From UBA6912 sp963792895 (GTDB taxonomy: Bacteria; Actinomycetota; Acidimicrobiia; Spongiisociales; UBA5794), in the NCBI GenBank assembly GCA_963792895.1, contig CAWBYA010000007.1, positions 868,001 to 932,000 of the forward strand: a DNA stretch of 64,000 nucleotides. Reading direction: 5' to 3'. Below the pieces are notes generated by a model, which searched no databases, had not been told where the DNA came from, and was given only the letters and a program-made list of their open reading frames with translations. Each line of letters begins with the position of its first letter. Positions within the stretch are counted from its first letter, which is position 1. The translations under genes and the position numbers were made by a program. Shown here piece by piece: positions 43,701 to 52,403 of the stretch.

Positions 43701-45262
43701 CGGCCGGCCCTGCGGGCCATGCCTCGAGCGGGGACTTCGACCGGGTCCTCGTGGTCGACTTCGGCGCCCAATACGCACAGCTCATCGCCCGCAGGGTGCG
43801 GGAGGCGCACGTCTACTCGGAGATCGTGCGCCGAGACATCACAGCTGCGGAGGTCCGCGCCCACGATCCCGTCGGGATCATCCTCTCCGGCGGCCCTGCG
43901 TCGGTGTACGCGGAGGATGCCTACGAGATCGACCCGGCGATCCTCGAGCTCGAGGTCCCGGTGCTCGGCATCTGTTACGGCCACCAGGTGCTCGCCCACA
44001 GCCTCGGCGGTCGAGTAGCGCACAACGAGGTCGCCGAGTTCGGGCGCACCGCGCTCGAGGTGAGGGACAGCGGACTCCTCTTCCATGAGCTGCCGACCGA
44101 GCAGAACGTCTGGATGAGTCATCGCGACGCCGTCGCCCAGGCGCCGAAGGGGTTTCGAGTCACGGCGTCTACCGCAGACTCACCGGTCGCAGCGATGGAG
44201 GATCCGTCCCGGCGGCTCTACGGGGTGCAGTTTCACCCCGAGGTGGGGCACACCGAACGAGGTCAGGAGATCCTCAAGCGCTTCCTCTACGAGGCGTGCC
44301 ACGCCCGACCCGCGTGGACCCACGTCGGGATCATCGAGCAGGCAGTCGACGAGATTCGCCTCGCCGTTGGCGACGAGAAGGTGATCTGCGGCCTGTCGGG
44401 CGGCGTCGACTCATCCGTGGCGGCCGCATTGGTGCACAAAGCGGTCGGAGACCAGCTCGTGTGCGTGTTCGTCGACCACGGTCTGCTGCGCAAAGGCGAG
44501 GCGGAGCAGGTGGAGGAGACCTTCCTGCGCAACTTCCACGTCAACCTCATCCACGTCAAAGCAGAGGACCGCTTCCTCGATGCGCTCGCCGGCGTCACCG
44601 ACCCGGAACGCAAGCGCAAGATCATCGGCGAGACATTCATCCGGGTGTTCGAGGAGGTTGCGGCCGATGTGTCCGACGCGAAGTACCTGGTGCAGGGAAC
44701 GTTGTATCCCGACGTCATCGAGTCGGGTACCAAGGACGCTGCCAAGATCAAGAGCCACCACAACGTGGGGGGCCTTCCCGAAGACATGAACTTCGACCTG
44801 GTGGAGCCGCTGCGTGACCTCTTCAAAGACGAGGTGCGGGCGGTGGGCGAGGAGCTCGGTCTGCCCGAGGAGATCGTGTGGCGCCAGCCGTTTCCTGGAC
44901 CCGGACTGGCAGTACGCATCATCGGCGAGATCACGAAAGAACGACTCGAGATCCTCCGTGAGGCGGACGCCATCGTGGTCGAGGAGATTCGCCGCGCCGG
45001 GCTCTATCGGGAGATCTGGCAGAGCTTCGGTGTGCTGCCTGCCATCCGGTCGGTAGGCGTGCAGGGCGATGGCCGCACCTACGCCTACCCGCTGATCGTG
45101 CGGGCCGTCATATCCGAGGACGCGATGACGGCCGATTGGGCCCGCCTTCCCTACGAGGTGCTCGAACGCATCTCGTCGCGGGTCATCAACGAAGTGCCCG
45201 GCATCAACCGCGTCGCCTACGACGTGAGCTCCAAACCGCCGGCCACCATCGAATGGGAGTGA
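43697..45262 (+). CDS. guaA: GMP synthase (glutamine-hydrolysing)
   Basis: A 521-residue GMP synthase converting XMP to GMP. The glutaminase domain has nucleophile LGICYGHQVL and triad GVQFHPEVGH. The PP-loop CGLSGGVDSSVAAALV begins the ATPase, and the C-terminal dimerisation part has FPGPGLAVRIIGEIT and ends KPPATIEWE. Coupled by ATGA to guaB3, forming a guanine-nucleotide operon. Confidence 0.98.
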   Translation: MTAGPAGHASSGDFDRVLVVDFGAQYAQLIARRVREAHVYSEIVRRDITAAEVRAHDPVGIILSGGPASVYAEDAYEIDPAILELEVPVLGICYGHQVLAHSLGGRVAHNEVAEFGRTALEVRDSGLLFHELPTEQNVWMSHRDAVAQAPKGFRVTASTADSPVAAMEDPSRRLYGVQFHPEVGHTERGQEILKRFLYEACHARPAWTHVGIIEQAVDEIRLAVGDEKVICGLSGGVDSSVAAALVHKAVGDQLVCVFVDHGLLRKGEAEQVEETFLRNFHVNLIHVKAEDRFLDALAGVTDPERKRKIIGETFIRVFEEVAADVSDAKYLVQGTLYPDVIESGTKDAAKIKSHHNVGGLPEDMNFDLVEPLRDLFKDEVRAVGEELGLPEEIVWRQPFPGPGLAVRIIGEITKERLEILREADAIVVEEIRRAGLYREIWQSFGVLPAIRSVGVQGDGRTYAYPLIVRAVISEDAMTADWARLPYEVLERISSRVINEVPGINRVAYDVSSKPPATIEWE

Positions 45263-45464
45263 AAGGGTACGTTCGAATGATCCCCCGCTGGTGGATCGGT
45301 GAGGCGAAGCCGAAATCGAGGGGGGCAAGGCGAGAATTGACTGATCGCTCGAGAGGATCACTCAGCAGCGGGCCATCGCCCTGCCCACCTTGGTCTCGAT
45401 ACAAACCCCTTAGGCGAACCCCTCGAGCCCGCAAGCCCACCCGGAGGGGAGCCATCAACGGGGT

Positions 45465-45782
45465 TCAGTCGTTGGAGTCGGGTGACTCCACATCGGCGTC
45501 CGAGGACACGACGTTGAACTGCTCGTCGAGTTGGACGTCCACCTGGCTGCCGTCTTCGAGCGTGACCTCGACCTCGTAGTAGCTGTCCTCGTCGCCGACC
45601 TCGGTGTCGGTGACGCGGCCACCGCCCATGTGGGAGAGGGCGGCTTCACTCGCCTGCTGGAGAGCATCGCCGGTGATGGGTGTGTCGCTGTCGCCACCGA
45701 CGGCTGATGCGGCTCCCGTCCCGGCTGCGATGACGCCGGCGACGGCGGCCCCTGCGATGACGATCTTCGTGCGGCGTTGCAT
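45465..45782 (-). CDS. Secreted PepSY-domain protein
   Basis: 105 residues. A signal peptide (IVIAGAAVAGVIAAGTGAASA) precedes a PepSY-like domain, QQASEAALSHMGGGRVTDTE with YYEVEVTLEDGSQVDVQLD. AAAGGAGA upstream of ATG 45782 is a strong ribosome site. PepSY domains often inhibit proteases or act at the envelope; the target is unknown. Confidence 0.85.
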   Translation of the reverse strand: MQRRTKIVIAGAAVAGVIAAGTGAASAVGGDSDTPITGDALQQASEAALSHMGGGRVTDTEVGDEDSYYEVEVTLEDGSQVDVQLDEQFNVVSSDADVESPDSND

Positions 45783-45924
45783 GTGGTCTCTCCTTTGACG
45801 TGCTCGTCGCAGCGTATGCAGCGGCGCCTGAAAGGAGCCTGAAGAGCGTGGTCGGTCGCCTGCGTCGCCAAACGTGCACCTCCAGCCGCCGCTCGATCGG
45901 TGATACTGGCCGGGGAGGATCACG

Positions 45925-47244
45925 ATGAAGAAGTACCTCGCATACACCCGACGGCTTGCGGATGCCACGCCGGACAGCCGGAACCGGATCGTCGACCTGT
46001 GGCGCGCACTGGCGATTCTCGTTGTGATGTTCGGCCACTGGCTCGCTGCATCGATTTGGCTGCAGCCGAACGACGACATCGCACTCCTGAACTCTCTCGA
46101 GTGGATCCCCTACGCCGCGTGGATCACATGGATCGTGCAAGTGATGCCGATCTTCTTCCTGGCCGGCGGATACGCCAACGCTCGCGGTCTGCGGAAGGTG
46201 GCGGAGGGTGATGAGTTGCGTCGCGAGTGGATCACGGCGCGCGCCCGGCGTTTGTTCACGCCGGTCATCCCGCTGCTGATGGTGTGGGTTGCGCTCATCG
46301 TGGTGATGCGCCCCTTCGTCCCCTCACAGGTGGTGTACGCCGGGGCGATGTCGGCAACCGTCCCGCTGTGGTTCCTCGCCGTCTACCTCACCCTCACCGC
46401 AGCGGCTCCCCTCACCCATGCGTGGTGGCGGCGTACCGGTCCCGCCACGATCCTCGTTTTCGTGGCCGCGTCGATCGCCGTCGATGGTGCGCGGTTTGCG
46501 TTCGACGTGCCCGGCATCGGTTGGGTCAACTTCGTCTTCGTGTGGGCCGCCGTGCACCAGATCGGGTACTGGTGGGCAGATCGCGATGGTGCAGGCGGTG
46601 TGCCTCCCCGGTGGGGCTGGCTGATCTCCGGCGGTGCGCTCGCAACGCTCATCGCCGTCACATGGATCGGCTGGTACCCGGTGGCGATGGTGGGAATCCC
46701 TGGGTCGGAGCTCACCAACATGACGCCGCCGACCTTTGCCATGGTCCTGCTCGGCACCGTGCAGTTTGGCGTGATCGTTGCCACCCAGCCGGCGGCGCGC
46801 CGCCTCACTGCCAGAGCACGTGCGTGGCACGGCGTGGTCGCGATCTCCGGGGTGTTGATGACCATCTACCTGTGGCATCTGTCTGCGATGTCACTCGTCG
46901 CTGCCGGCGGGTTGTTCGCATTCGACGGCGCCGTGTTTCGGGTCGAGCCGGGCACGACCGCATGGTGGCTGACCCGTCCGTTGTGGCTTGCGGTGCTGCT
47001 GGCGATGACGCTCGTGCTCGTCGCCGTCTTCGCGCGATTCGAGTGGCGGATCAGCGATGCGCCGACGCCCCGTTCCCGGCGCGCCGTCACCATCGGCATG
47101 CTGCTGATCGCCGGGTCTGCAGCAGCCGTCGCAAGCGTCGGCATCTCGACGCCCGACGCGGTCGTCAACTGGATCATCCCTGCGGCGGCCGTCGCAGGCG
47201 CAGCGATGCTCGGCGCGCTCCCGACCTGGGGGGCCCGCCGGTGA
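45925..47244 (+). CDS. Acyltransferase 3 family membrane protein
   Basis: 439 residues with about ten membrane helices. The start RNRIVDLWRALAILVVMFGH carries the Arg/His pattern of AT3 (OafA/NodX-like) O-acyltransferases, and FFLAGGYAN plus WFLAVYLTL fit the family. It would acylate a surface sugar. A GGGGAGGATCACG sequence precedes ATG 45925. Confidence 0.88.
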   Translation: MKKYLAYTRRLADATPDSRNRIVDLWRALAILVVMFGHWLAASIWLQPNDDIALLNSLEWIPYAAWITWIVQVMPIFFLAGGYANARGLRKVAEGDELRREWITARARRLFTPVIPLLMVWVALIVVMRPFVPSQVVYAGAMSATVPLWFLAVYLTLTAAAPLTHAWWRRTGPATILVFVAASIAVDGARFAFDVPGIGWVNFVFVWAAVHQIGYWWADRDGAGGVPPRWGWLISGGALATLIAVTWIGWYPVAMVGIPGSELTNMTPPTFAMVLLGTVQFGVIVATQPAARRLTARARAWHGVVAISGVLMTIYLWHLSAMSLVAAGGLFAFDGAVFRVEPGTTAWWLTRPLWLAVLLAMTLVLVAVFARFEWRISDAPTPRSRRAVTIGMLLIAGSAAAVASVGISTPDAVVNWIIPAAAVAGAAMLGALPTWGARR

Positions 47245-47254
47245 GGCGGGGCGC

Positions 47255-47572
47255 TCAGCTCGATTCGGGCTCGGCGCTCATTTCCATCTGGCTCTCGTTG
47301 AGATCGAGGAGGTAGGCCGCATAGAACCTGTGCCACGGTGCGCCGGCGCCCGCCGTTTGATGGGCGTCGTCTGCGTTGAGCAGGCACTGAACGAGGCGGG
47401 AGCGTGTCGGTGTCGTGCCGAGGTGCGTCGCAATTCGGGATTCGAGGTACTCGGCGTACCACATCGGCCAGTCGGCGTCCTCGCCGTTTGCGGCGAGAAA
47501 CGCTTGGTGGTGGGCGCGTCCGGTCTGGACCAAGAGATCGGACAGCGCATTGACGGGAGCGGGATCAGCCAC
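47255..47572 (-). CDS. Small conserved-looking protein, unknown
   Basis: 105 residues with GGAGGCGAT before GTG 47572. The sequence is helical and aromatic-rich, with WPMWYAEYLESRIATHLG and WHRFYAAYLLDLNESQM. No family, signal peptide or membrane helix was recognised. It diverges from the NrtR-type gene by 97 bases and converges with the acyltransferase 10 bases away. Confidence 0.65.
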   Translation of the reverse strand: MADPAPVNALSDLLVQTGRAHHQAFLAANGEDADWPMWYAEYLESRIATHLGTTPTRSRLVQCLLNADDAHQTAGAGAPWHRFYAAYLLDLNESQMEMSAEPESS

Positions 47573-47669
47573 ATCGCCTCCATGCCGTGAGCGTGCACGC
47601 CCGACTGTATCGACCTTGCGTGGGGTGCGGGGTCCTTCGGTTGGGTTGGCCGTCGGTAGCATCCCAGCC

Positions 47670-48575
47670 ATGAGTGGGTCCGGGATCGCCGTGACGTTGG
47701 ACGCCGTGATCGTCGCCGTGAGCGATGACCGGCCTCGTATCCTGACCGTCGAAGGGGCTGAGGGGCAGCGGCGCATCCCGTCCGGACCGCTCGACCCGGA
47801 CGCCGACAAGACGCTCGAGCGGGCGCTCCGCCGCTGGATCGCGGAGCAGGCGGGAACTGAGATCGGTTACGCCGAGCAGCTCTACACGTTCGGCGACCGC
47901 AGCCGCGCCAAACGCGGGCGGGACGACCCTCGCCAGCTGAGCGTTGCGTATCTCGCCCTCGTCCGTGAGGAGGCAACCCTGCCAACCGCAGCCTGGCTCG
48001 ACTGGTACGACCTCTTTCCGTGGGAGGACCACCGCACCGGTCCGCCCCCCATCATCGGGGACGCCATCCTCCCCGCCCTACGGAGGTGGGCGGACGACGA
48101 CGCCGAGCGCAGGCGGCGGATCGCCGTGATGTTCGGGCGCGAGCCGTGGGACGGGATTCGTGTCCTCGATCGCTACGAGCTGCTGTACGAGGCGGGTCTC
48201 GTTGCCGAAGCGGCGCTCGATCGCAACGAGATACCCGCGCCGCACGTCGTCGGCACGGCGATGGCGCTCGACCACCGCCGTATCGCTGCTACCGGGCTCG
48301 GCAGGCTGCGCGGCAAGCTCACCTACCGGCCGCTGGTGTTCGAACTGCTGCCCGAGCTGTTCACGCTGAGCGACCTCCAGCGCACCGTGGAAGCGCTTGC
48401 CGGTGTTCGTCTCCACAAGCAGAACTTCCGTCGCCTCGTAGAGCGCAACCGGTTGGTCGAGGGCACGGGCAAACGCACCGCCTCCACAGGCGGTCGACCG
48501 GCCGAGCTGTTTCGGTTCCGCCCTGCGGTCGTCGAGGAGCGCCCCCGCCCCGGGCTGGGCGTCCCGTACCGCTGA
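47670..48575 (+). CDS. nrtR: NrtR-type NAD-biosynthesis regulator (Nudix-like plus winged helix)
   Basis: 301 residues. The N-terminal half is Nudix-like, but the catalytic box is degraded, as usual in NrtR sensors. RALRRWIAEQAGTEIG and LYTFGDRSR remain and DPRQLSVAYLALV follows. The C-terminal winged helix is typical: YRPLVFELLPELFTLSDLQR, HKQNFRRLVERN and STGGRPAELFRFRP. NrtR proteins sense ADP-ribose or related NAD products and repress NAD genes. The nadABC operon lies 3.8 kb downstream. A longer middle segment (about 120-200) separates the two domains. Confidence 0.85.
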   Translation: MSGSGIAVTLDAVIVAVSDDRPRILTVEGAEGQRRIPSGPLDPDADKTLERALRRWIAEQAGTEIGYAEQLYTFGDRSRAKRGRDDPRQLSVAYLALVREEATLPTAAWLDWYDLFPWEDHRTGPPPIIGDAILPALRRWADDDAERRRRIAVMFGREPWDGIRVLDRYELLYEAGLVAEAALDRNEIPAPHVVGTAMALDHRRIAATGLGRLRGKLTYRPLVFELLPELFTLSDLQRTVEALAGVRLHKQNFRRLVERNRLVEGTGKRTASTGGRPAELFRFRPAVVEERPRPGLGVPYR

Positions 48576-48911
48576 CGTGGGCGTCCGCAACCGCGCGGTG
48601 CGGCGCATCCCTCGCGGCTTGCCAGGTGCTCCCGCACACGCTCGGCCCACACGGCGGTCGACTCGTCGTTCTATGGGGCCGTGAGTCGGGTTGGGCTGCA
48701 GAGAACATCACGTTGGATTCGCCGGATGTTTGCGTCGAGCCACGTCGTGAACGGTACGAGGTCGTCGACCCGACGGCCGTGAAGCGCATTGCGCCGATCG
48801 AATCGAAATCCTCCAGCGGAGCAAGGTCGTGGTTCCATTCTCGGAGACCTCGAAGACCGCCCGCGAGTGCCAGGGCCGGGCTGAACGTCCCGGCACGTGC
48901 CGTATTCGCTG
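48576..48911. other. Non-coding gap, possibly decayed coding remnant
   Basis: 336 bases between nrtR and the ABC permease. On the minus strand a frame reads RRNALHGRRVDDLVPFTTWL before stops intervene. That looks protein-like but is too short to assign. No terminator with a T-run, RNA gene or repeat was recognised. Confidence 0.35.
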
Positions 48912-49655
48912 CTACTCCCAGCGAAAGACTCTCACGGCGAGGAGCCCCGCGACGAGTGCGTAGCCGAGCATCACCAGCAGGTTGGTGGCGCTCGGCGTGA
49001 CGCCGAACCATGAGTCGTCGATGGCCTGCACTGCCGATCCGAGGGGCGTGAAGTCGCTCACCGTTCGCAAACCGTCGGGCATGATCGATCTGGGTATCCA
49101 GACCCCGGCGAGGAACAGCATCGGGAAGTAGATCGCCATTCCGATCGACTGTCCGGCCACGGTCGTGCGCGCCACAGCCCCGACGAGCAGGCCGATCGTG
49201 AAGACGGATGTCGCAGCCAGCACCAGCGCAACCACGAACCAGACTGGGCTCTCCGGAACCGGCACGTCGAACGCGGCCACCGCAACGACGATGGCGATCG
49301 CTGCTGCGACCATTGCTACTGCGCCGTGAACGGACAGCTGCGCCCAGAGCAGGCGGGCCGGGTGTACCGGCGTCGTGCGCAAGCGCCGCAGAATCCCGAA
49401 CTGGCGGTACGTGCCGAGGATCGGAGGGAGCGTCACCAGGCCGAGCGTCGCCAGGCCGAGCGCAAGGGTGATCGGGGCGTACACGTCGATGTAGCGTCTG
49501 CCGGCAACGTCCGCCGAGGGTTCGTCGAAACCGGGGAAGAACAGCCCGAGTGCGAGCAGCAGCAAACCGGGAAACACCAGGCCGAAGAAGAGTGCGATGG
49601 GGTCGCGGAGGAACAGCCTTCCCTCGGTCCTGGTCATCTTCATCGTCGCGGTCAT
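48912..49655 (-). CDS. ABC-2 type permease
   Basis: 247 residues with six hydrophobic helices. The N-terminus MKMTRTEGRLFLRDPIALFF and FLAGVWIPRSIMP match ABC-2 exporters of the DrrB/NodJ group. Coupled by ATGA to the ATPase gene, with which it forms an exporter. Substrate unknown. Confidence 0.9.
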   Translation of the reverse strand: MTATMKMTRTEGRLFLRDPIALFFGLVFPGLLLLALGLFFPGFDEPSADVAGRRYIDVYAPITLALGLATLGLVTLPPILGTYRQFGILRRLRTTPVHPARLLWAQLSVHGAVAMVAAAIAIVVAVAAFDVPVPESPVWFVVALVLAATSVFTIGLLVGAVARTTVAGQSIGMAIYFPMLFLAGVWIPRSIMPDGLRTVSDFTPLGSAVQAIDDSWFGVTPSATNLLVMLGYALVAGLLAVRVFRWE

Positions 49656-50581
49656 CGGTTCACCTCCGATCCTGGAGCGACGCCACCAGCACCCGTCAAT
49701 GCCAGGTACGCGTCTTCGAGGCTCATCTGCTCGATTCGGAGGTCTTCGGCGACCACGTTGCGCTGTGCCAGCAGGGCGGTGACTGCATGGAGGAGGTTGC
49801 CCGTGCCGGTGACCACGACGTGACGGACGCTGGAGTCGACGGCATCAACCTCGGGCAGGTCGAGCAGGACGCCGTCCTCGATTGGCGTTGACGGGCGGAA
49901 GCGCAGCCGCTGCCCGTTTCCTACGTGCTCGATCAGTCCGGATGCAGAATCGATGGCGACCACGCGGCCGCGATCGATGACCATGATCCGGTCACAGAGC
50001 CGCTCGGCTTCTTCCATGAAGTGGGTGACGAGGACGACGGTCACTCCTCGATCCCTTGTCTGTTCGATGGTGTCCCACGTCGAGCGGCGTGCCTGCGGGT
50101 CGAGCCCCGTGGTGAGCTCGTCGAGCACGGCGATCTCGGGAGAGCCGACGAGCGCCAGCGCGACCGACAGCCGCTGCTTCTGCCCGCCGGACAAGTCCGC
50201 GTACTTCGCACCGACCTTGCTCTCGAGGCCGAGTCGCTCGACCAGTTCGCGCCAGTCGGCCGGTCTGCGGTAGAAGGAGGCATAGAGGTCGAGTGCCTCC
50301 CCGACGCGGATCTTGTCCTGGAGTCGGCTCTCCTGGAGCTGTGCGCCGAGCCGCTCGGTGATCTCGTACCGATCCCGCTGTGGGTCCAGCCCGAGCACGC
50401 GAATGGTGCCGTCGTCCGGCGTCCGCAGTCCTTCGACGGACTCAACGGTCGTCGTCTTGCCGGCTCCATTCGGGCCGACGATCCCGAAGATCTCGCCCTC
50501 CTCGACGGTGAACGACACGCGGTCGACGACACGGACCCCGTCGTACGTCTTGACGAGGTTCTCAACCTCGATCACCGGCAC
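49652..50581 (-). CDS. ABC transporter ATP-binding protein (DrrA/CcmA-like)
   Basis: 309 residues. Walker A GPNGAGKTTT near 39, Q-loop LQESRL, signature LSGGQKQRL, Walker B IAVLDELTTGLD and switch VTHFMEEAERLCD are complete. The C-terminal 80 residues match the DrrA-type extension. GTG 50581 has GAGGAGA upstream; GTG 50575 is possible. It energises the adjacent permease. Confidence 0.95.
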   Translation of the reverse strand: MPVIEVENLVKTYDGVRVVDRVSFTVEEGEIFGIVGPNGAGKTTTVESVEGLRTPDDGTIRVLGLDPQRDRYEITERLGAQLQESRLQDKIRVGEALDLYASFYRRPADWRELVERLGLESKVGAKYADLSGGQKQRLSVALALVGSPEIAVLDELTTGLDPQARRSTWDTIEQTRDRGVTVVLVTHFMEEAERLCDRIMVIDRGRVVAIDSASGLIEHVGNGQRLRFRPSTPIEDGVLLDLPEVDAVDSSVRHVVVTGTGNLLHAVTALLAQRNVVAEDLRIEQMSLEDAYLALTGAGGVAPGSEVNR

Positions 50582-50765
50582 CCCGTCTCCTCTCGACGCT
50601 GGCCCTGACAGCGTGGGGGGAGCGCGTGACCATGGGCACCGACCAAACGGCCCTTTGCAGCTCGCAATCGGCGGGGGCGGATCGTGCCCTTGCTCGAGTG
50701 ATGCGAGACGCGACGAAGCCCCCGCCGCCGATCGATGGTTGCGAGGGGCCCCGAAGCCGAATCGA

Positions 50766-51143
50766 CTAGCTCGGCGAGTCCATCCCGATGATGTTGCCCT
50801 CGCTGTCCTTGAACCAGGCGGCTCGTATGCCGTCGGGCATCTCGAGCACGGCATCGATGGTGCGGAAGTTCTCGCCCATGTCGTATTCCTCGAAGACGAC
50901 ACCGCGACTTCTCAGCTGCATCATCGCCTGGTCGAAGTCGTCTGGCATGAACGTTGCGGACGTGGCCTGGTTCGTGCCGGCGAAACGGGATGGGTAGACC
51001 AGGAAGCGACCGTCGCCCATGGCGAACCACAGGCTCCCGTCACCCATCTCCTCCACCGGGTCGAGGTCGAGCTTGTCGTGGTACCAGGCCCGGGCCCGCG
51101 CCATGTCGGCTGCGGGAAGGGTCGGATACATGGTGGTATCCAT
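50766..51143 (-). CDS. VOC/glyoxalase-family protein
   Basis: 125 residues of the vicinal-oxygen-chelate fold: YPTLPAADMARARAWYHDKL at the start and AAWFKDSEGNIIGM at the end, with two beta-alpha-beta units. AGGAGG precedes ATG 51143. No substrate can be given. Confidence 0.88.
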   Translation of the reverse strand: MDTTMYPTLPAADMARARAWYHDKLDLDPVEEMGDGSLWFAMGDGRFLVYPSRFAGTNQATSATFMPDDFDQAMMQLRSRGVVFEEYDMGENFRTIDAVLEMPDGIRAAWFKDSEGNIIGMDSPS

Positions 51144-51534
51144 CCGACCTCCTCTCCATTCCCCGTTGCGCAAGCGTACGCTTCGCCGGCGCTCCCGCAC
51201 CTGAGTATTGGATGAGAGTTCCCTGGGCCGTCGCAAGGTGCTTGGGAACGCATTCCGACCCGCACCACCATCTGAGCCGTCCGAGGTCGAGAACCCTGTT
51301 GATCGCGTTCAGTCTGGCGTCGAAGCCGCCCGGGGTGGGTTGCGCTCGGGCAGGCTCGAACGGCTCGTCGACCCAACGCCGGTCGCTCGGCCCGCCCGGC
51401 CCGGCACGATCCCGGGGTACGAGGGCGGCCGGTCGTTCCTGCACCCGGCCAAGAAGAGCGTCATCTGGCGTCGCCTCGGTCTCCGTAGAACGGACGAGAG
51501 GGGGCTAAGGCCCATGTCAAAGCAGGGAGAAACC
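51144..51534. other. Divergent gap between VOC and fasciclin genes
   Basis: 391 bases holding the two divergent promoters. Open frames exist but read as Arg/Pro-rich composition only. No conserved motif, RNA gene or repeat was recognised. AGCAGGGAGAAACC near 51520 is the ribosome site of the fasciclin gene. Confidence 0.5.
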
Positions 51535-52068
51535 ATGATTCGCAAGCTCACACTGTTTGCAGCCGTCACCGCACTGGCTGTCGCGCTCGTTCCGGGAGTC
51601 GCTTCCGCCGAGGAGACGGCTACGGAAGAGCCGTCGATCGCCGAGCTCGTCACCACCGTTGGCCAGTTCAAGTGGCTCACTCGGGCGGTGGTGGAGGCCG
51701 GCTTGGTGGACGCAGTCGTCGGACTCGAAGACGTCACCGTCTTCGCCCCGAACAACCGCTCGTTCATCCGGACGGCGGCTACCTTCGGCCTCAGCCCCGG
51801 AGGTCTCATCGAGTACACGTCCGCCAACGGCATCCTCGACGACATCTTGCTCTATCACATCGTTCCGGCGGTCGTGTTCAGCGATGCTGCGGTGACGATC
51901 GATGGCCCGGTCCCGACCCTTCAAGGCGAGACGATCGACCTCGACGGCCCGAACGTGACGCTGAACGGGACGACCAAGCTGGTGCTCAGCAAGCTCGACA
52001 TCGCGGCTTCGAACGGCGTGATCCACGTCATCGACTCGGTGCTGATCCCGCCGTCGCTGCTTCCCTGA
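51535..52068 (+). CDS. Secreted fasciclin (FAS1) domain protein
   Basis: 177 residues. A signal peptide (LFAAVTALAVALVPGVASA) is followed by a single FAS1 domain at about 30-175, with DVTVFAPNNRSFI, LLYHIVPAVV and GVIHVIDSVLIPP. FAS1 proteins are secreted adhesion-type proteins. A 13-bp hairpin follows the stop. Confidence 0.93.
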   Translation: MIRKLTLFAAVTALAVALVPGVASAEETATEEPSIAELVTTVGQFKWLTRAVVEAGLVDAVVGLEDVTVFAPNNRSFIRTAATFGLSPGGLIEYTSANGILDDILLYHIVPAVVFSDAAVTIDGPVPTLQGETIDLDGPNVTLNGTTKLVLSKLDIAASNGVIHVIDSVLIPPSLLP

Positions 52069-52126
52069 CACGAACGAGAGAGGTTGCCCCGGGGGTGAGA
52101 CCCACGGCACCCCGCCTCCAGCACAC

Positions 52127-52156
52127 GCGGGGCGGTGGCACACGCCACCGCCCCGC
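52127..52156 (+). terminator. 13-bp perfect hairpin after fasciclin gene
   Basis: GCGGGGCGGTGGC, loop ACAC, then GCCACCGCCCCGC. It begins 58 bases after the fasciclin stop. There is no T-run, but the stem is very strong and fits a terminator of high-GC bacteria. The rest of the 52069-52403 gap holds the nadA promoter region. Confidence 0.7.
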
Positions 52157-52341
52157 TGTCACGTCCGCTGCCGGCTGACTCGACGGCATCGCTGAGGCGT
52201 CGCCCGTCTCGGCGGCGGAGGGCACCTCGACGACGCCACCATGGGTCACGCGCCGTCGCACGTCGGGGGCGCGGCGACTCCGATCGGCGGATCGGTGGTC
52301 GAGCCGTTCGATGAGTGATCCTGCCCGGAGCACCGCTTCTT

Positions 52342-52370
52342 TTGCTCAGGAATAGCACAAGTGGTATCTT
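52342..52370 (+). promoter_or_regulatory. nadA promoter (TTGCTC - 17 - TATCTT)
   Basis: TTGCTC at 52342-52347 and TATCTT at 52365-52370 are separated by 17 bases. Transcription would start near 52377, inside a locally AT-rich stretch unlike its surroundings. The candidate operator lies just downstream. Confidence 0.55.
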
Positions 52371-52384
52371 TGTTCATGTGGTAA

Positions 52385-52399
52385 TGCTCAATATGAGCA
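52385..52399 (+). promoter_or_regulatory. Palindromic candidate operator TGCTCA-ATA-TGAGCA
   Basis: A perfect 15-base palindrome five bases before the nadA ATG and about 8-22 bases after the predicted transcription start, a typical repressor position. The half-site TGCTCA also occurs at the -35 box (52343-52348). NrtR, encoded upstream, is the obvious candidate, but no consensus for this group was used. Confidence 0.5.
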
Positions 52400-52403
52400 G
52401 AAG

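Noticed and set aside
51040..51444. Minus-strand frame of about 134 codons upstream of the VOC gene
   Set aside because: It overlaps the VOC gene in another frame and shows only Arg/Pro-rich composition.
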